Assembly (NCBI GenBank): GCA_949082785.1
Contig: CARVLU010000002.1
Span: forward strand, 62,001 to 126,000
DNA length: 64,000 bases
Source of the DNA: an uncultured Alphaproteobacteria bacterium
GTDB taxonomy: Bacteria > Pseudomonadota > Alphaproteobacteria > Rs-D84
Reading direction: 5' to 3'
Shown piece by piece: positions 1 through 7,341 of this stretch (position 1 is its first letter; the number at the start of each line of letters is the position of its first letter). Position numbers and translations under genes: made by a program. The notes below the pieces were generated by a model. The model saw only the letters and a list, made by a program, of their open reading frames with translations, did not search any database and was not told the origin of the DNA.

Positions 1-361
1 CGCCATGCAGCCCACCACTGGTCTTGTACACATTATTATTAAACTTGCCCCCCGAATGCAGGGTAGTCAAAATCACTTCCAGTGCGGATTTGCCCGGATA
101 TTTCGGATGTTCATCGACCGGAATCCCGCGCCCATCGTCCGCAATTTCAATTGTTTTGGCATCAATCAAATTCACGGTGATTTTTTTGGCAAATCCCGCG
201 ACGGCTTCGTCAATGGAATTGTCCATAATTTCAACCGGCAAATGATGCCAAGCCTTTTCATCCGTGCCACCAATATACATCCCCGGTCGCAGACGGACGG
301 GTTCCAAGCCTTCCAGCACCTGGATATCAGATGCGTCATAAGATTTTGATTGTTGTGTCAT
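1..361 (-). CDS. parE: DNA topoisomerase IV subunit B (ParE), N-terminal part, cut by window edge
   Basis: ATPase subunit of topoisomerase IV, which decatenates daughter chromosomes with ParC. About 120 residues are visible, beginning MTQQSKSYDASDI. The GHKL ATPase fold is clear: the RPGMYIGGTDEKAWHHL stretch, then the EIMDNSIDEAVAG helix with the Mg-binding Asn, then IADDGRGIPVD, then LTTLHSGGKFNNN before the sequence runs off the left edge. The RPGMYIGGTDEKA...HHL wording fits alphaproteobacterial ParE better than GyrB. The ATG at 361 has no clear Shine-Dalgarno, and a promoter at 371-399 places the transcript start about 2 bases before it, so the mRNA may be nearly leaderless. Family assignment is firm; ParE versus GyrB is inferred from wording. 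Confidence 0.88.
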   Translation of the reverse strand, partial: MTQQSKSYDASDIQVLEGLEPVRLRPGMYIGGTDEKAWHHLPVEIMDNSIDEAVAGFAKKITVNLIDAKTIEIADDGRGIPVDEHPKYPGKSALEVILTTLHSGGKFNNNVYKTSGGLHG

Positions 362-370
362 GATGAAAAC

Positions 371-399
371 AGATTAAAAAAAATTTGCCCCAATCGCAA
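371..399 (-). promoter_or_regulatory. parE promoter
   Basis: On the minus strand TTGCGA (394-399) is followed after 17 bp by TAATCT (371-376). The predicted start falls within a few bases of the parE ATG, which would leave almost no 5' UTR. Confidence 0.5.
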
Positions 400-544
400 G
401 GGTAAAAATCATCCCATGCCCCAAAATTCCCCAAAATAATGGGAATATTGACCTGATATCGGGGCTTGACGGTCTGTTTTTTTTATGTTAGGTTACGCCC
501 CACGCCAAAAATCGCGCAAAACTGCGCCTGAGACTAAATAAATA

Positions 545-572
545 TTGACAAAATGTATTTTTAGTATATATT
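545..572 (+). promoter_or_regulatory. sigma-70 promoter of the HAD-like gene
   Basis: TTGACA at 545-550, 16-bp spacer, TATATT at 567-572. An AAAGG ribosome binding site follows at about 596-600 before the ATG at 608. Confidence 0.65.
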
Positions 573-607
573 CTATTCGTCAATATATTAATGATAAAGG
601 TTAAACC

Positions 608-1213
608 ATGATGAAAACAAAAATTATTTTGGATTTGGACGGCATTGTATTTGCCCCCATTTCCGACGCCGTTAAACTGCGCGCCCGCCAAGAATATGGC
701 CCCCGGGCGATGCTGACCCAGATGTATAAAACAATGAACATTCGCCGTGACCATGTCACATCCCAGTTGGCGGACATCACATATAACTGTGCGACATCCG
801 CCCCGATGATTGTCGATGCCCACATGGCGTTGGCGGAATTGGTCAATCACCCCGATTTCAGTGTCGAAGTGTGCAGCGCGATTGCATACCCCGGCCAGCA
901 AAAGAAACTGGAACAGCATTACCGCAGCCTGTCGCCGGCGCTGAACAAAATCGATGCGTATCATTTAATCAGCCCGCTGGAATCCAAAGCCGACACGTAT
1001 TCTGAAATCTTTCTGCGCAACGACGAAGATTTCGCCCGCATGTTCGTTTTGGACACAAATTACAAGAATTTGCACCGGCCGTATTATCTGCGCATGAATC
1101 CGGTCCTGATTTCTGACGACCGCGACCAGACCAAACGCGCCCACCGCGAATACTGCGCGCGCCAGTTTGATAATCTGGCCCACTTCCAAAGCTTTATCAC
1201 CCGCAAGAAATAA
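608..1213 (+). CDS. HAD-like hydrolase, possibly nucleotidase-type
   Basis: A 201-residue soluble protein. The N-terminus has a hydrophobic strand ending in the HAD nucleophile signature, IILDLDGIVF, at residues 6-15. A late acidic stretch, VLISDDRDQTKRA (about 171-183), fits HAD motif IV, where two Asp bind Mg. The middle third is helical, as expected for a cap. Small proteins of this build include 5'(3')-deoxyribonucleotidase-like enzymes, but the substrate cannot be read here. It starts at one of two tandem ATGs (608 or 611), has its own promoter, and the next small gene begins 9 bases after its stop, so the two are probably co-transcribed. Confidence 0.55.
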   Translation: MMKTKIILDLDGIVFAPISDAVKLRARQEYGPRAMLTQMYKTMNIRRDHVTSQLADITYNCATSAPMIVDAHMALAELVNHPDFSVEVCSAIAYPGQQKKLEQHYRSLSPALNKIDAYHLISPLESKADTYSEIFLRNDEDFARMFVLDTNYKNLHRPYYLRMNPVLISDDRDQTKRAHREYCARQFDNLAHFQSFITRKK

Positions 1214-1222
1214 GGCTATTTC

Positions 1223-1459
1223 ATGTCGGACAAAAATCGCAGTGATATCAATTTCTTGTTGACCTGTTGGCAGGCCATGCGTGCCGCCGGCGTTGTGTCG
1301 GTGGCCATGTGGGGCGCCGGGATGGGCGGATACGCCGCATTCAATGACGCCCACAGCGTCGCCATCGGTGGCGCCGGTATGCTGGGGTCGATGGCGGTCA
1401 CCGCGTTTTCAAATTACCGCGTTCAAAAATTGAAACGGGATATGGACAAAACCCGTTAA
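1223..1459 (+). CDS. small membrane protein of unknown function
   Basis: A 78-residue protein with two hydrophobic, glycine-rich stretches (about 21-39 and 44-62) and a basic tail (YRVQKLKRDMDKTR), suggesting a two-helix inner-membrane hairpin with a cytoplasmic end. I do not recognise the family. It follows the HAD-like gene closely and is followed by a clear terminator, so it is the last gene of that transcript. Confidence 0.55.
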   Translation: MSDKNRSDINFLLTCWQAMRAAGVVSVAMWGAGMGGYAAFNDAHSVAIGGAGMLGSMAVTAFSNYRVQKLKRDMDKTR

Positions 1460-1483
1460 TGCGCCGCCATGAAAATATTCCCG

Positions 1484-1510
1484 AAACGCCGCCCCGTGCG
1501 GCGTTTTATT
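1484..1510 (+). terminator. intrinsic terminator
   Basis: Stem AAACGCCGC / GCGGCGTTT (1484-1492 with 1498-1506) followed by T-rich sequence. It closes the 608-1459 transcript. Confidence 0.75.
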
Positions 1511-1579
1511 ATGGGGCTTGATTTCATCACGCGACGCATTATATATTAAGGGACATTAAATATACATTAAGGCCGACAG

Positions 1580-2707
1580 ATGAATAAAAATCCCTATGAC
1601 GTTTTGGGCGTCGCACGTGACGCATCCGACACCGACATTAAAAAGGCGTATCATAAATTGGTCATGAAATATCACCCGGATAAAAATCCGGGCGACAAAT
1701 CCGCCGAAGAAAAGTTCAAGGAAATCAACAACGCATTTGATATTTTAAAAGACCCGCAAAAACGCGCGGCATACGACCGGTTTGGCGATGCGGCCTTTGC
1801 CGCGGGCAATGGCGCCAGCAGTGGCGCCGGGTTTGGCGGCAATCCCTTTGGCGGGGGTTTCGGGTTCAACATGGGCGGCGGCGCCGGGATGGAAGATATC
1901 CTGCGCGAAGCGATGCGCGGATTTGGATTTGACGGTTTTGGCGCGGCATCGGGCCGCAATACGTCGGGCCCGCGCGCGGGACGCGATTTACTGGACGAAG
2001 TGGTTATTGATTTAAAGGATGCCTTTTACGGGAAAACCCACACCGTGAAATTTTCCAGCAATGTCGCATGCGAAAAATGCCATGGGTTCGGCACCGCCGA
2101 CGGCAAATCGGCCCCGACATGCAAAACATGCGGCGGTTCGGGCTTTGTCCACACCCGCCAGGGATTTTTTGCCGTCGAAACACCCTGCCCGGATTGCCAG
2201 GGATTGGGCCGCAAAATTGACAAGAAATGTTCGGATTGCGATGGGACGGGCACCGTTCACAAACACCGCACACTGGAAGTGAAAATCCCGGCCGGCATCG
2301 AAGATGGCGCGCGCCTGCGTCTGGCCGGCCAAGGCGAAGCCGGCGCCAACGGCGGCCCGGCGGGCGATTTCTATTTGGATGTGCGCGTTCGCCCGGACAA
2401 GAAATTTGAACGCCGCGGCAATGACCTGTACCAGCGCATTGACGTACCGTTCACAACGCTGGCCATGGGCGGCGAGATAGAAGTCGCCACCATCGACGAC
2501 AAACAACTGATGGTGCGCGTCCCCGCCGGCACCCAGGTTGGCGAAAAACTGCGCGTGCGTGGCCACGGCATGCCCCGGTCCAGCAGCAGTTTCGGCGACA
2601 TGTACATCGACGTGGTGATTCGCATTCCGACCAAATTATCGGACAAGCAAAAGAAAGCCTTGGCGGAATTTGACGCGGCCGCATCGGACAAAAAGGGTTG
2701 GTTTTAA
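1580..2707 (+). CDS. dnaJ: chaperone DnaJ (Hsp40)
   Basis: Type I Hsp40 co-chaperone that delivers substrates to DnaK and stimulates its ATPase. Length (375 aa) is normal. The J domain spans residues 1-70 with HPD at 32-34. A Gly/Phe-rich linker follows to about 130. The zinc-finger region (about 164-227) has all four CxxCxGxG repeats: CEKCHGFG, CKTCGGSG, CPDCQGLG, CSDCDGTG. The two C-terminal beta-sandwich substrate domains complete it. dnaK is not next to it; the flanking genes belong to other processes. It is transcribed alone and followed by a strong terminator. Confidence 0.97.
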   Translation: MNKNPYDVLGVARDASDTDIKKAYHKLVMKYHPDKNPGDKSAEEKFKEINNAFDILKDPQKRAAYDRFGDAAFAAGNGASSGAGFGGNPFGGGFGFNMGGGAGMEDILREAMRGFGFDGFGAASGRNTSGPRAGRDLLDEVVIDLKDAFYGKTHTVKFSSNVACEKCHGFGTADGKSAPTCKTCGGSGFVHTRQGFFAVETPCPDCQGLGRKIDKKCSDCDGTGTVHKHRTLEVKIPAGIEDGARLRLAGQGEAGANGGPAGDFYLDVRVRPDKKFERRGNDLYQRIDVPFTTLAMGGEIEVATIDDKQLMVRVPAGTQVGEKLRVRGHGMPRSSSSFGDMYIDVVIRIPTKLSDKQKKALAEFDAAASDKKGWF

Positions 2708-2715
2708 CCGACCAT

Positions 2716-2765
2716 AAAAAACGCGCCATGTGCATCATTTCCGGCACATGGCGCGTTTTTTTATC
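2716..2765. terminator. bidirectional intrinsic terminator after dnaJ
   Basis: A long perfect stem, 2716-2733 pairing with 2744-2760, flanked by an A run on the left and a T run on the right. It can end both dnaJ (+) and the cysteine-rich gene on the minus strand. Confidence 0.85.
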
Positions 2766-2766
2766 C

Positions 2767-3264
2767 CTAGTTCGTGTAATAACAATCGGACGTAAATGTA
2801 TAACTGCCGCTGGAATCGGACCCGGTCGCGCCAGCTGCCAAATAGCATGATGTTACCGACGTTGCCCCAGACCGCGCTGTGGTTCCGCCCCCCGGACACG
2901 CCGTGCATGACGACCCATTTTTATAAAATCCGCGATTACAACTGAACGACGACGTGCTGGTGCATGTACTGTTTGTGGGACAGACCCCATCACATGTGCA
3001 TGACGAACTGCCCTGGTTTATCGGGTAATACCCACTGTCACAATCACACGAATAACTGTATGGGATGGTCGAACATGGGCATGCGTTAATACAGTTTGGA
3101 CTGGAATAAGCATATTCGATTGTGGTGTGCCGTCCATGCGTGATATTTATGGTTATTCTGCGGTCTCTGGCACAGTCAGTGCCCCCAATCCCCAGCCCGA
3201 ATGCGCCATCTGCGGACAGTATGCTGACAAGTGCCGTCGAAACGGCACAGATTAATGGTCTCAT
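2767..3264 (-). CDS. small secreted cysteine-rich protein (leader-controlled group)
   Basis: A 165-residue exported protein. The start at 3264 is set by AGGAGG seven bases upstream; longer readings run into the leader RNA. Residues 1-23 form a signal peptide (MRPLICAVSTALVSILSADG). The mature part is rich in Cys, Ser, Gly and Tyr with spaced CxxxC/CxC pairs (INACPCST, SCDCDSGYY, CTCDGVC), suggesting many disulfides. The C-terminus has the pattern GSDSSGSYTFTSDCYY, which recurs in the other small cysteine-rich proteins of this window. No enzyme motif is visible; a cell-surface or extracellular role is inferred. It follows the long leader at 3265-3475. Confidence 0.75.
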   Translation of the reverse strand: MRPLICAVSTALVSILSADGAFGLGIGGTDCARDRRITINITHGRHTTIEYAYSSPNCINACPCSTIPYSYSCDCDSGYYPINQGSSSCTCDGVCPTNSTCTSTSSFSCNRGFYKNGSSCTACPGGGTTARSGATSVTSCYLAAGATGSDSSGSYTFTSDCYYTN

Positions 3265-3475
3265 AGTTTTGCCTCCTGTGTTTTTAACTATAAAAACACC
3301 GCCGTGTTTAAGGGCGGTTGGAGGTTCGAAACTATAAATTGGTATAGTGTGTTTATTTTGCGCGTACGCATTATTCACAACCCTCCAACCGGATAAATCC
3401 GTTGGAGATATTTTCATTCTGCTTCCAGAATGCCAACTTCCAGGTTTCGACACCTCAAACAGGGAACGCCCCTGT
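3265..3475 (-). promoter_or_regulatory. attenuator-type leader RNA, copy A
   Basis: In transcript order: hairpin 1 (3475-3459, pentaloop GCGUU), hairpin 2 (3455-3442), switching hairpin in which X (CTCCAAC, complement of 3401-3407) pairs with X' (3381-3390), about 56 nt with a small hairpin, a second X copy CCTCCAACC (complement of 3316-3324), then the terminator stem ACCGCC/GGCGGT (3313-3318 with 3298-3303) and a U run, then AGGAGG and the ATG. X' can pair with either X copy. The second X overlaps the terminator 5' arm by three bases, so the two states compete. Confidence 0.65.
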
Positions 3476-3484
3476 TCATGGAAT

Positions 3485-3513
3485 ATTAAAGCAGCAAATG
3501 CCGCCAAACGCAA
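3485..3513 (-). promoter_or_regulatory. promoter of leader A
   Basis: Minus strand TTGCGT (3508-3513), 17-bp spacer, TTTAAT (3485-3490). The predicted start lies just before hairpin 1. The same TTGCGT/TTGCGC -35 precedes leaders B and C. Confidence 0.5.
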
Positions 3514-3581
3514 GTCTTCAATTTTACCCAGGGATTGATTCATCCACCACCCGGCATGGTCCCGGGCGTGGCATATTTATA

Positions 3582-5618
3582 TTAACGAATCGAATGATAT
3601 GTGTTTCCGCCATAACTGACGTTAATGGACGATGTTGCCTTGCCACTGCCCAGATTGCCATAACAGGCCTGGCCACCGACATTGACATGCAACGCGGGGG
3701 TTGTCTGCTTGGCCGCGTATAATGGGACCGTCACACTGCCCGTGCGGATTTTGGTCACACCCGCCGCGCACATCGCCGCACATACATACGACGACGTCAA
3801 ATTAAACCCACTGTTGCATACCGTGTTCGCCGCATTGTACGCACAATCAGACGGATATGTAACCGCACCGGCATTTGCCGGGATGTATCCGTTTGACACA
3901 CCGCTGTTGCCGCATGTTTTCTTGCACTGGGATTGCGCCGACAATCCCTTTCCACCGGCGGTGTATGGCGACGGACATCCGTAAATCGTAACCACCCCCG
4001 CTGAATTGGGACTGCCGACACTGCCGGACCCATAAATATTTGTTCCACCCGGACAATAATATCCGGCATGACATGCCTCGCACGTGGTTTTGCCGTTTGC
4101 ACTGGACCAATGCCACATGAACTGTCCCGCCGGACACGTTATGGTGATGGGGGTGACAGTGGAATTGCTGGCCTTCACATAACCATGGGGAATGCCGATA
4201 CACGATGATGCGCCGGCATTGGGCTGATATTCCGCGGCACCACTGCACGCGGTGCAACTGGCCGCGGCGGCCGGGGCGTACGTCCCCGCCCCGCATTTAT
4301 CACACGAACTGGTACTGCCGTATGCGACATTGTGCGCACCCCGGGCCGTGCCGGCGGAACACGATGCGGTGGTCGTCGTGTTCTTGGTCGTTAAATATTT
4401 ACCCCCGGCAACGGCAATCTGGCAGCCTTCTATTTTAGACTGGCCGGTTGTTTTATTATCCGTGTACCCGTTGGGGCAATTCTTGCAAGACGTGGCCGCC
4501 GACGCATCCTGGTACGTGCCGGCACCGCACGCGGTACAGCTGGTGGCATATGTGTATGACCCGTCGGCAACATCACTGCCGATATTCCCAACCGCGGTGG
4601 TATATGTTCCCGCACTGCACGGGGTGCATGTGTTTGAAAAATCCGACGCCATCGGAATCGAATTGTCGATAAAATATCCCGCATTGCATTCTGTAAAACG
4701 TTTTGGGTATTCACAGTTATTGTAAATATTCGTTGATGCGGAATAGTAACATTTTCCATCACTGCGCCAAAAACCGTGATATTGGTATTCAAATGTCCAT
4801 GTGTCGGCAAGGCTGTTGTCCAGATAACACTGGGTCGCCGCCGTTGCGCCCGTGGGTGCGCGCAGAATGTTCGGCCCGTTATAGGTATGAACTTTGTCAT
4901 TGTTTGGCGGCGGACATGAATATTTGACGCCGCCGGTACAATAAGACGGACTGGTACACTGGGACTGGCCGGTGCGGGTGTTGGCATCCCCCCCGGTGGA
5001 ATAATATCCGGCGGTGACGCTTTTGCGGGTGTTGTCGCCGGGGCAATAATATCCATTTCCGCCACACGCCAAACACTGTCCATTGGACAGATAATACCCG
5101 GCATTACAGCTGTAATTATAACCGGAACCGCTGTTCGTCCATGCGCCATATGAACATGACCCATAACTGTAACTGCCATACGTGTAACCGCCACAGTTCC
5201 CACTGCCCGTACAAGCGGATGCACCATTTGTGCCGCCCGCCCCGCCCGTGCGGTAACATGTCCGCGATTTCGCACGGGACCAACTGCGCGATCCACTGCG
5301 CGTTTGATTTTGCTTGTACGAACCGTTGCTGATGTTGACTGTCACAGTCTGACTGGTCGCCGTGCACCCACTGCTGTCCGTGCCCGTATCTGTGCCGCTG
5401 TCGGTGAACGATACGGTCGAACACGCAACGCACGCGTTGCCCGCAGATGTTCCGTTTAAATAAAAGCCCGAATTACATGATGTGTATTTTTTATATGTTG
5501 GGCAAGTATATCCCGCCGCATAAACCGATGCGGGCACGCAGATGACACACATTGCCGATATCAAACCGACGGTTTTCCTGGCGTATGATAAATTCGATAA
5601 AATCCCAGAAATCCGCAC
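3582..5618 (-). CDS. large secreted cysteine-rich repeat protein (surface or matrix protein)
   Basis: A 678-residue protein with a GTG start at 5618 behind a GGGGG ribosome binding site. The signal peptide (residues 1-36) ends VPASVYAAGY. The mature part is a chain of Cys-rich modules with CxxC pairs and GYY(C)PGG-type repeats, several resembling the ephrin-receptor-like/GCC2-GCC3 module (for example TACGAGTYQDASAATSCKNC). Residues about 60-160 carry a Thr/Ser/Gly/Tyr-rich block nearly identical to one in the protein at 13634-15778. The last 100 residues (from NGYIPANAG to GGNTYHSIR) are a second shared domain. The RBS, start and first codons lie in a 71-bp segment homologous to the invertible one at 15.8 kb. 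Function unknown; surface exposure is inferred. Confidence 0.75.
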   Translation of the reverse strand: MRISGILSNLSYARKTVGLISAMCVICVPASVYAAGYTCPTYKKYTSCNSGFYLNGTSAGNACVACSTVSFTDSGTDTGTDSSGCTATSQTVTVNISNGSYKQNQTRSGSRSWSRAKSRTCYRTGGAGGTNGASACTGSGNCGGYTYGSYSYGSCSYGAWTNSGSGYNYSCNAGYYLSNGQCLACGGNGYYCPGDNTRKSVTAGYYSTGGDANTRTGQSQCTSPSYCTGGVKYSCPPPNNDKVHTYNGPNILRAPTGATAATQCYLDNSLADTWTFEYQYHGFWRSDGKCYYSASTNIYNNCEYPKRFTECNAGYFIDNSIPMASDFSNTCTPCSAGTYTTAVGNIGSDVADGSYTYATSCTACGAGTYQDASAATSCKNCPNGYTDNKTTGQSKIEGCQIAVAGGKYLTTKNTTTTASCSAGTARGAHNVAYGSTSSCDKCGAGTYAPAAAASCTACSGAAEYQPNAGASSCIGIPHGYVKASNSTVTPITITCPAGQFMWHWSSANGKTTCEACHAGYYCPGGTNIYGSGSVGSPNSAGVVTIYGCPSPYTAGGKGLSAQSQCKKTCGNSGVSNGYIPANAGAVTYPSDCAYNAANTVCNSGFNLTSSYVCAAMCAAGVTKIRTGSVTVPLYAAKQTTPALHVNVGGQACYGNLGSGKATSSINVSYGGNTYHSIR

Positions 5619-5658
5619 CGCTTTTTATCCCCCGCTTTGCATAAATTTTCGTCGGCAT
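5553..5658 (-). repeat. start-codon cassette with one damaged inverted-repeat arm (predicted locked ON)
   Basis: The coding-side arm (5553-5574) reads TGCCGATATCAAACCGACGG on the plus strand, identical to that at 15.8 kb. The upstream arm (about 5643-5658) reads TTTTCGTCGGCAT; against the copy at 15840-15862 it lacks exactly 11 bp (CCATTGGATTC). The 71 bp between hold the RBS, the GTG and the first codons (MRISGILSNLSYARK) in the orientation needed for expression. Confidence 0.65.
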
Positions 5659-5683
5659 ATTATTACGTGATTAACTGCTTGTT

Positions 5684-5712
5684 ATTATACGGGTTTGCCC
5701 CGTTTTTTACAA
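5684..5712 (-). promoter_or_regulatory. promoter of the 5618 cysteine-rich gene
   Basis: Minus strand TTGTAA (5707-5712), 17-bp spacer, TATAAT (5684-5689). It lies outside the start-codon cassette. The gene at 15.8 kb has the same layout, with CAAACCCG before TATAAT in both. Confidence 0.7.
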
Positions 5713-5725
5713 TACGTTTTTACCG

Positions 5726-5758
5726 AAAAAATCCCGGCATTTGCCGGGATTTTTCTCT
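5726..5758 (-). terminator. intrinsic terminator of the 5775-7178 gene
   Basis: Stem ATCCCGGC / GCCGGGAT with T runs on either strand, directly after the stop of the minus-strand gene. Confidence 0.8.
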
Positions 5759-5759
5759 T

Positions 5760-6131
5760 ACTCAGGTTTCGTATTTAATGGATACCGACGCGGAATTCAT
5801 CTTTCCAGCCCGCCACAACCTGGCCGCCGATCGTGCAACTGATGTCTTCAAAGCCGCCCTTGACCTGGTTCTTTTTAATGACGTTACTGGTAATCAGACC
5901 GCCCGCCGTTCCCAACACAACGCCCGCAACCGAATCTGACACCAAACGTGATGTGTTGAAATTACCTTCTTCGTTTTTCCACTTGCTGACCTTGAACGCG
6001 TCCGCCATGGTTTGGATGTTCGATGTCGCATTGCGTATCCGGCGGATACGGATGTTAATCTCTGCCTGTTGCTGTTGCGCGGTGGTGGCCGCCGCCGCCG
6101 CGGCATCAATCTGGGCAATTAATGCCAACAG
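5760..6131. repeat. 372-bp long inverted repeat, left copy (3' end of the minus-strand paralogue)
   Basis: Nearly identical, in inverted orientation, to 8401-8772. I see only a handful of mismatches, for example GAT/GAC in the Asp codon before EFRVGIH. It covers the last 118 codons of each paralogue plus 15 bases of 3' flank. This implies recent gene conversion or duplication. Confidence 0.85.
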
Positions 6132-7178
6132 TTCGTTATAGTAACTGTTGAACACAATTTCTGTCCGGCTGGAATCCTGGCAATATGCCAGAATAATGTC
6201 AATTAACCCAACCACATCCGCATTGGCGCGATATTGAACCCGCCACTTGGCCAATTCCGCCAATTTCGTCGCATCACAATTAAATGTGACGGCCGGCGGG
6301 ACTTCAACGGTCGGTGGAACCGTCGTCGCAGACTGGCATGCGCCGGTCGCAACATCAAATTTCTTGGACGTGTCAACGCATTTGCATGCCGCACCATCCC
6401 ATTTGGCCACAGATGCCGGAACCGCACAGCACACCGCGCATTCCGCTTTCTGCGCACCTGTCAGATTCTTGCACCGACGGGTGATACAGCTGGATGTCGT
6501 CCCTTCGCCGTTGCCACCCGTTGCCTTGGCAATACATTTTTTCTGGGCGGCGTTCCACGTATGCTTGTCCCCACAGTTACAGGCATTCCCATTCCAGTTG
6601 GCGGGTTCGCCGCGGGCCGCCGCCGCTTCGCAATCCAACTGTGCCTGGGGCTTGCCCGCATTGGGGGTTGACGGATTGGCCGGGGGGGTGGTCCCTTCGG
6701 GGACGCACTTGCCATTTAATTCCACATATCCCTTGTCACAAATCCAGGCGATACATGGGTCCGCGCCCGTTACAACCTGGGAAGAATTGTCGTTAAACAT
6801 CGGTTCGCCGGTGTCGGGATTAATAATTTTTTCACGTGCATGCAAATCCCCCTTAACCGTGCGCCATCTTTCCGAACATTGGGGAATTGGGGATGCAATC
6901 CACTGGTCGTCCCATCCCAATTGACAGCGGAATTTGTAATTACGATATTGTTTCCCGTCCAAGCGTGCGTTTGTGGCAACGACCAAGTCCCCCGTCACAC
7001 ACTTCTTAGATTCGCATACATAGCAACCGCGTACTCCATCAATACTCAGATATTCATTATCATTGTCACAGGTATCATTTTCGCGGATTTGACATGTTTG
7101 TTTATCAGCCATGGCCGCGTTTGGAACAACCGAAAAAAATCCGACCGCCAAAGCAGAAAACAACAAAAACTTTTTCAT
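5775..7178 (-). CDS. exported Cys-containing protein, paralogue 1 of a divergent pair
   Basis: A 467-residue protein. ATG at 7178 follows a GGGGGG ribosome binding site; residues 1-24 are a signal peptide (MKKFLLFSALAVGFFSVVPN). The N-terminal half is variable with scattered Cys pairs. A module starting CITRRCKNLTGAQKAEC and holding CAVCC and CKCVDTSKKFDVATG is shared with the paralogue at 7342-8757. The C-terminal 118 residues are almost identical in both: an Ala/Gln helix (QIDAAAAAATTAQQQQ), a Gly-rich segment that could cross a membrane (VAGVVLGTAGGLITSN), then IGGQVVAGWKDEFRVGIH. Unknown family; the Gly-zipper-like segment suggests membrane or pilus/secretion association. It is divergent from its paralogue across a repeat-bounded promoter segment whose promoter currently points at this gene. 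Confidence 0.7.
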   Translation of the reverse strand: MKKFLLFSALAVGFFSVVPNAAMADKQTCQIRENDTCDNDNEYLSIDGVRGCYVCESKKCVTGDLVVATNARLDGKQYRNYKFRCQLGWDDQWIASPIPQCSERWRTVKGDLHAREKIINPDTGEPMFNDNSSQVVTGADPCIAWICDKGYVELNGKCVPEGTTPPANPSTPNAGKPQAQLDCEAAAARGEPANWNGNACNCGDKHTWNAAQKKCIAKATGGNGEGTTSSCITRRCKNLTGAQKAECAVCCAVPASVAKWDGAACKCVDTSKKFDVATGACQSATTVPPTVEVPPAVTFNCDATKLAELAKWRVQYRANADVVGLIDIILAYCQDSSRTEIVFNSYYNELLALIAQIDAAAAAATTAQQQQAEINIRIRRIRNATSNIQTMADAFKVSKWKNEEGNFNTSRLVSDSVAGVVLGTAGGLITSNVIKKNQVKGGFEDISCTIGGQVVAGWKDEFRVGIH

Positions 7179-7192
7179 ATTCCCCCCATTTT

Positions 7193-7327
7193 CCATGCCG
7201 AATCTAATCGGTGGCTTGTCATAGGTATAATCACCTAGGTTTATCATTTTTTATTTTATCACATTTTCCGGGGCTTTCCAAGAATGAATTTATGCCTAAA
7301 TTAACCCACCGATTAACTTCGGCATGG
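7193..7327. repeat. candidate invertible promoter cassette between divergent paralogues
   Basis: Two 22-bp arms in inverted orientation, 7193-7214 and 7306-7327, match at 20 of 22 positions (TC against GT at the two central positions). Each arm reads outward-to-inward CCATGCCGAA..TAATCGGTGG. Beyond the arms both genes have similar short leaders to their RBS. The enclosed 91 bp (7215-7305) contain the promoter at 7253-7281. The arms match the repeat family at 15.8 and 54.1 kb (TGCCGAA outside, GGNNGGTT-like inside). Confidence 0.7.
7253..7281 (-). promoter_or_regulatory. promoter inside the cassette, now facing the 5775-7178 gene
   Basis: Minus strand TTGGAA (7276-7281), 17-bp spacer, TAAAAT (7253-7258). 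A lone TATAAT on the plus strand (7226-7231) lacks a good -35. Inversion of 7215-7305 would point this promoter at the 7342 gene. Confidence 0.55.
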
Positions 7328-7341
7328 GAAACGAGGGAATG

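Noticed and set aside
488..964. 158-codon open frame on the minus strand opposite the HAD-like gene.
   Set aside because: No RBS, Cys/His-rich shadow composition, and overlaps a gene with clear motifs on the other strand.
3265..3543. N-terminal extension of the cysteine-rich protein ending at 2767 (open to 3543).
   Set aside because: The extension is the structured leader; a strong AGGAGG and a signal peptide define the start at 3264.
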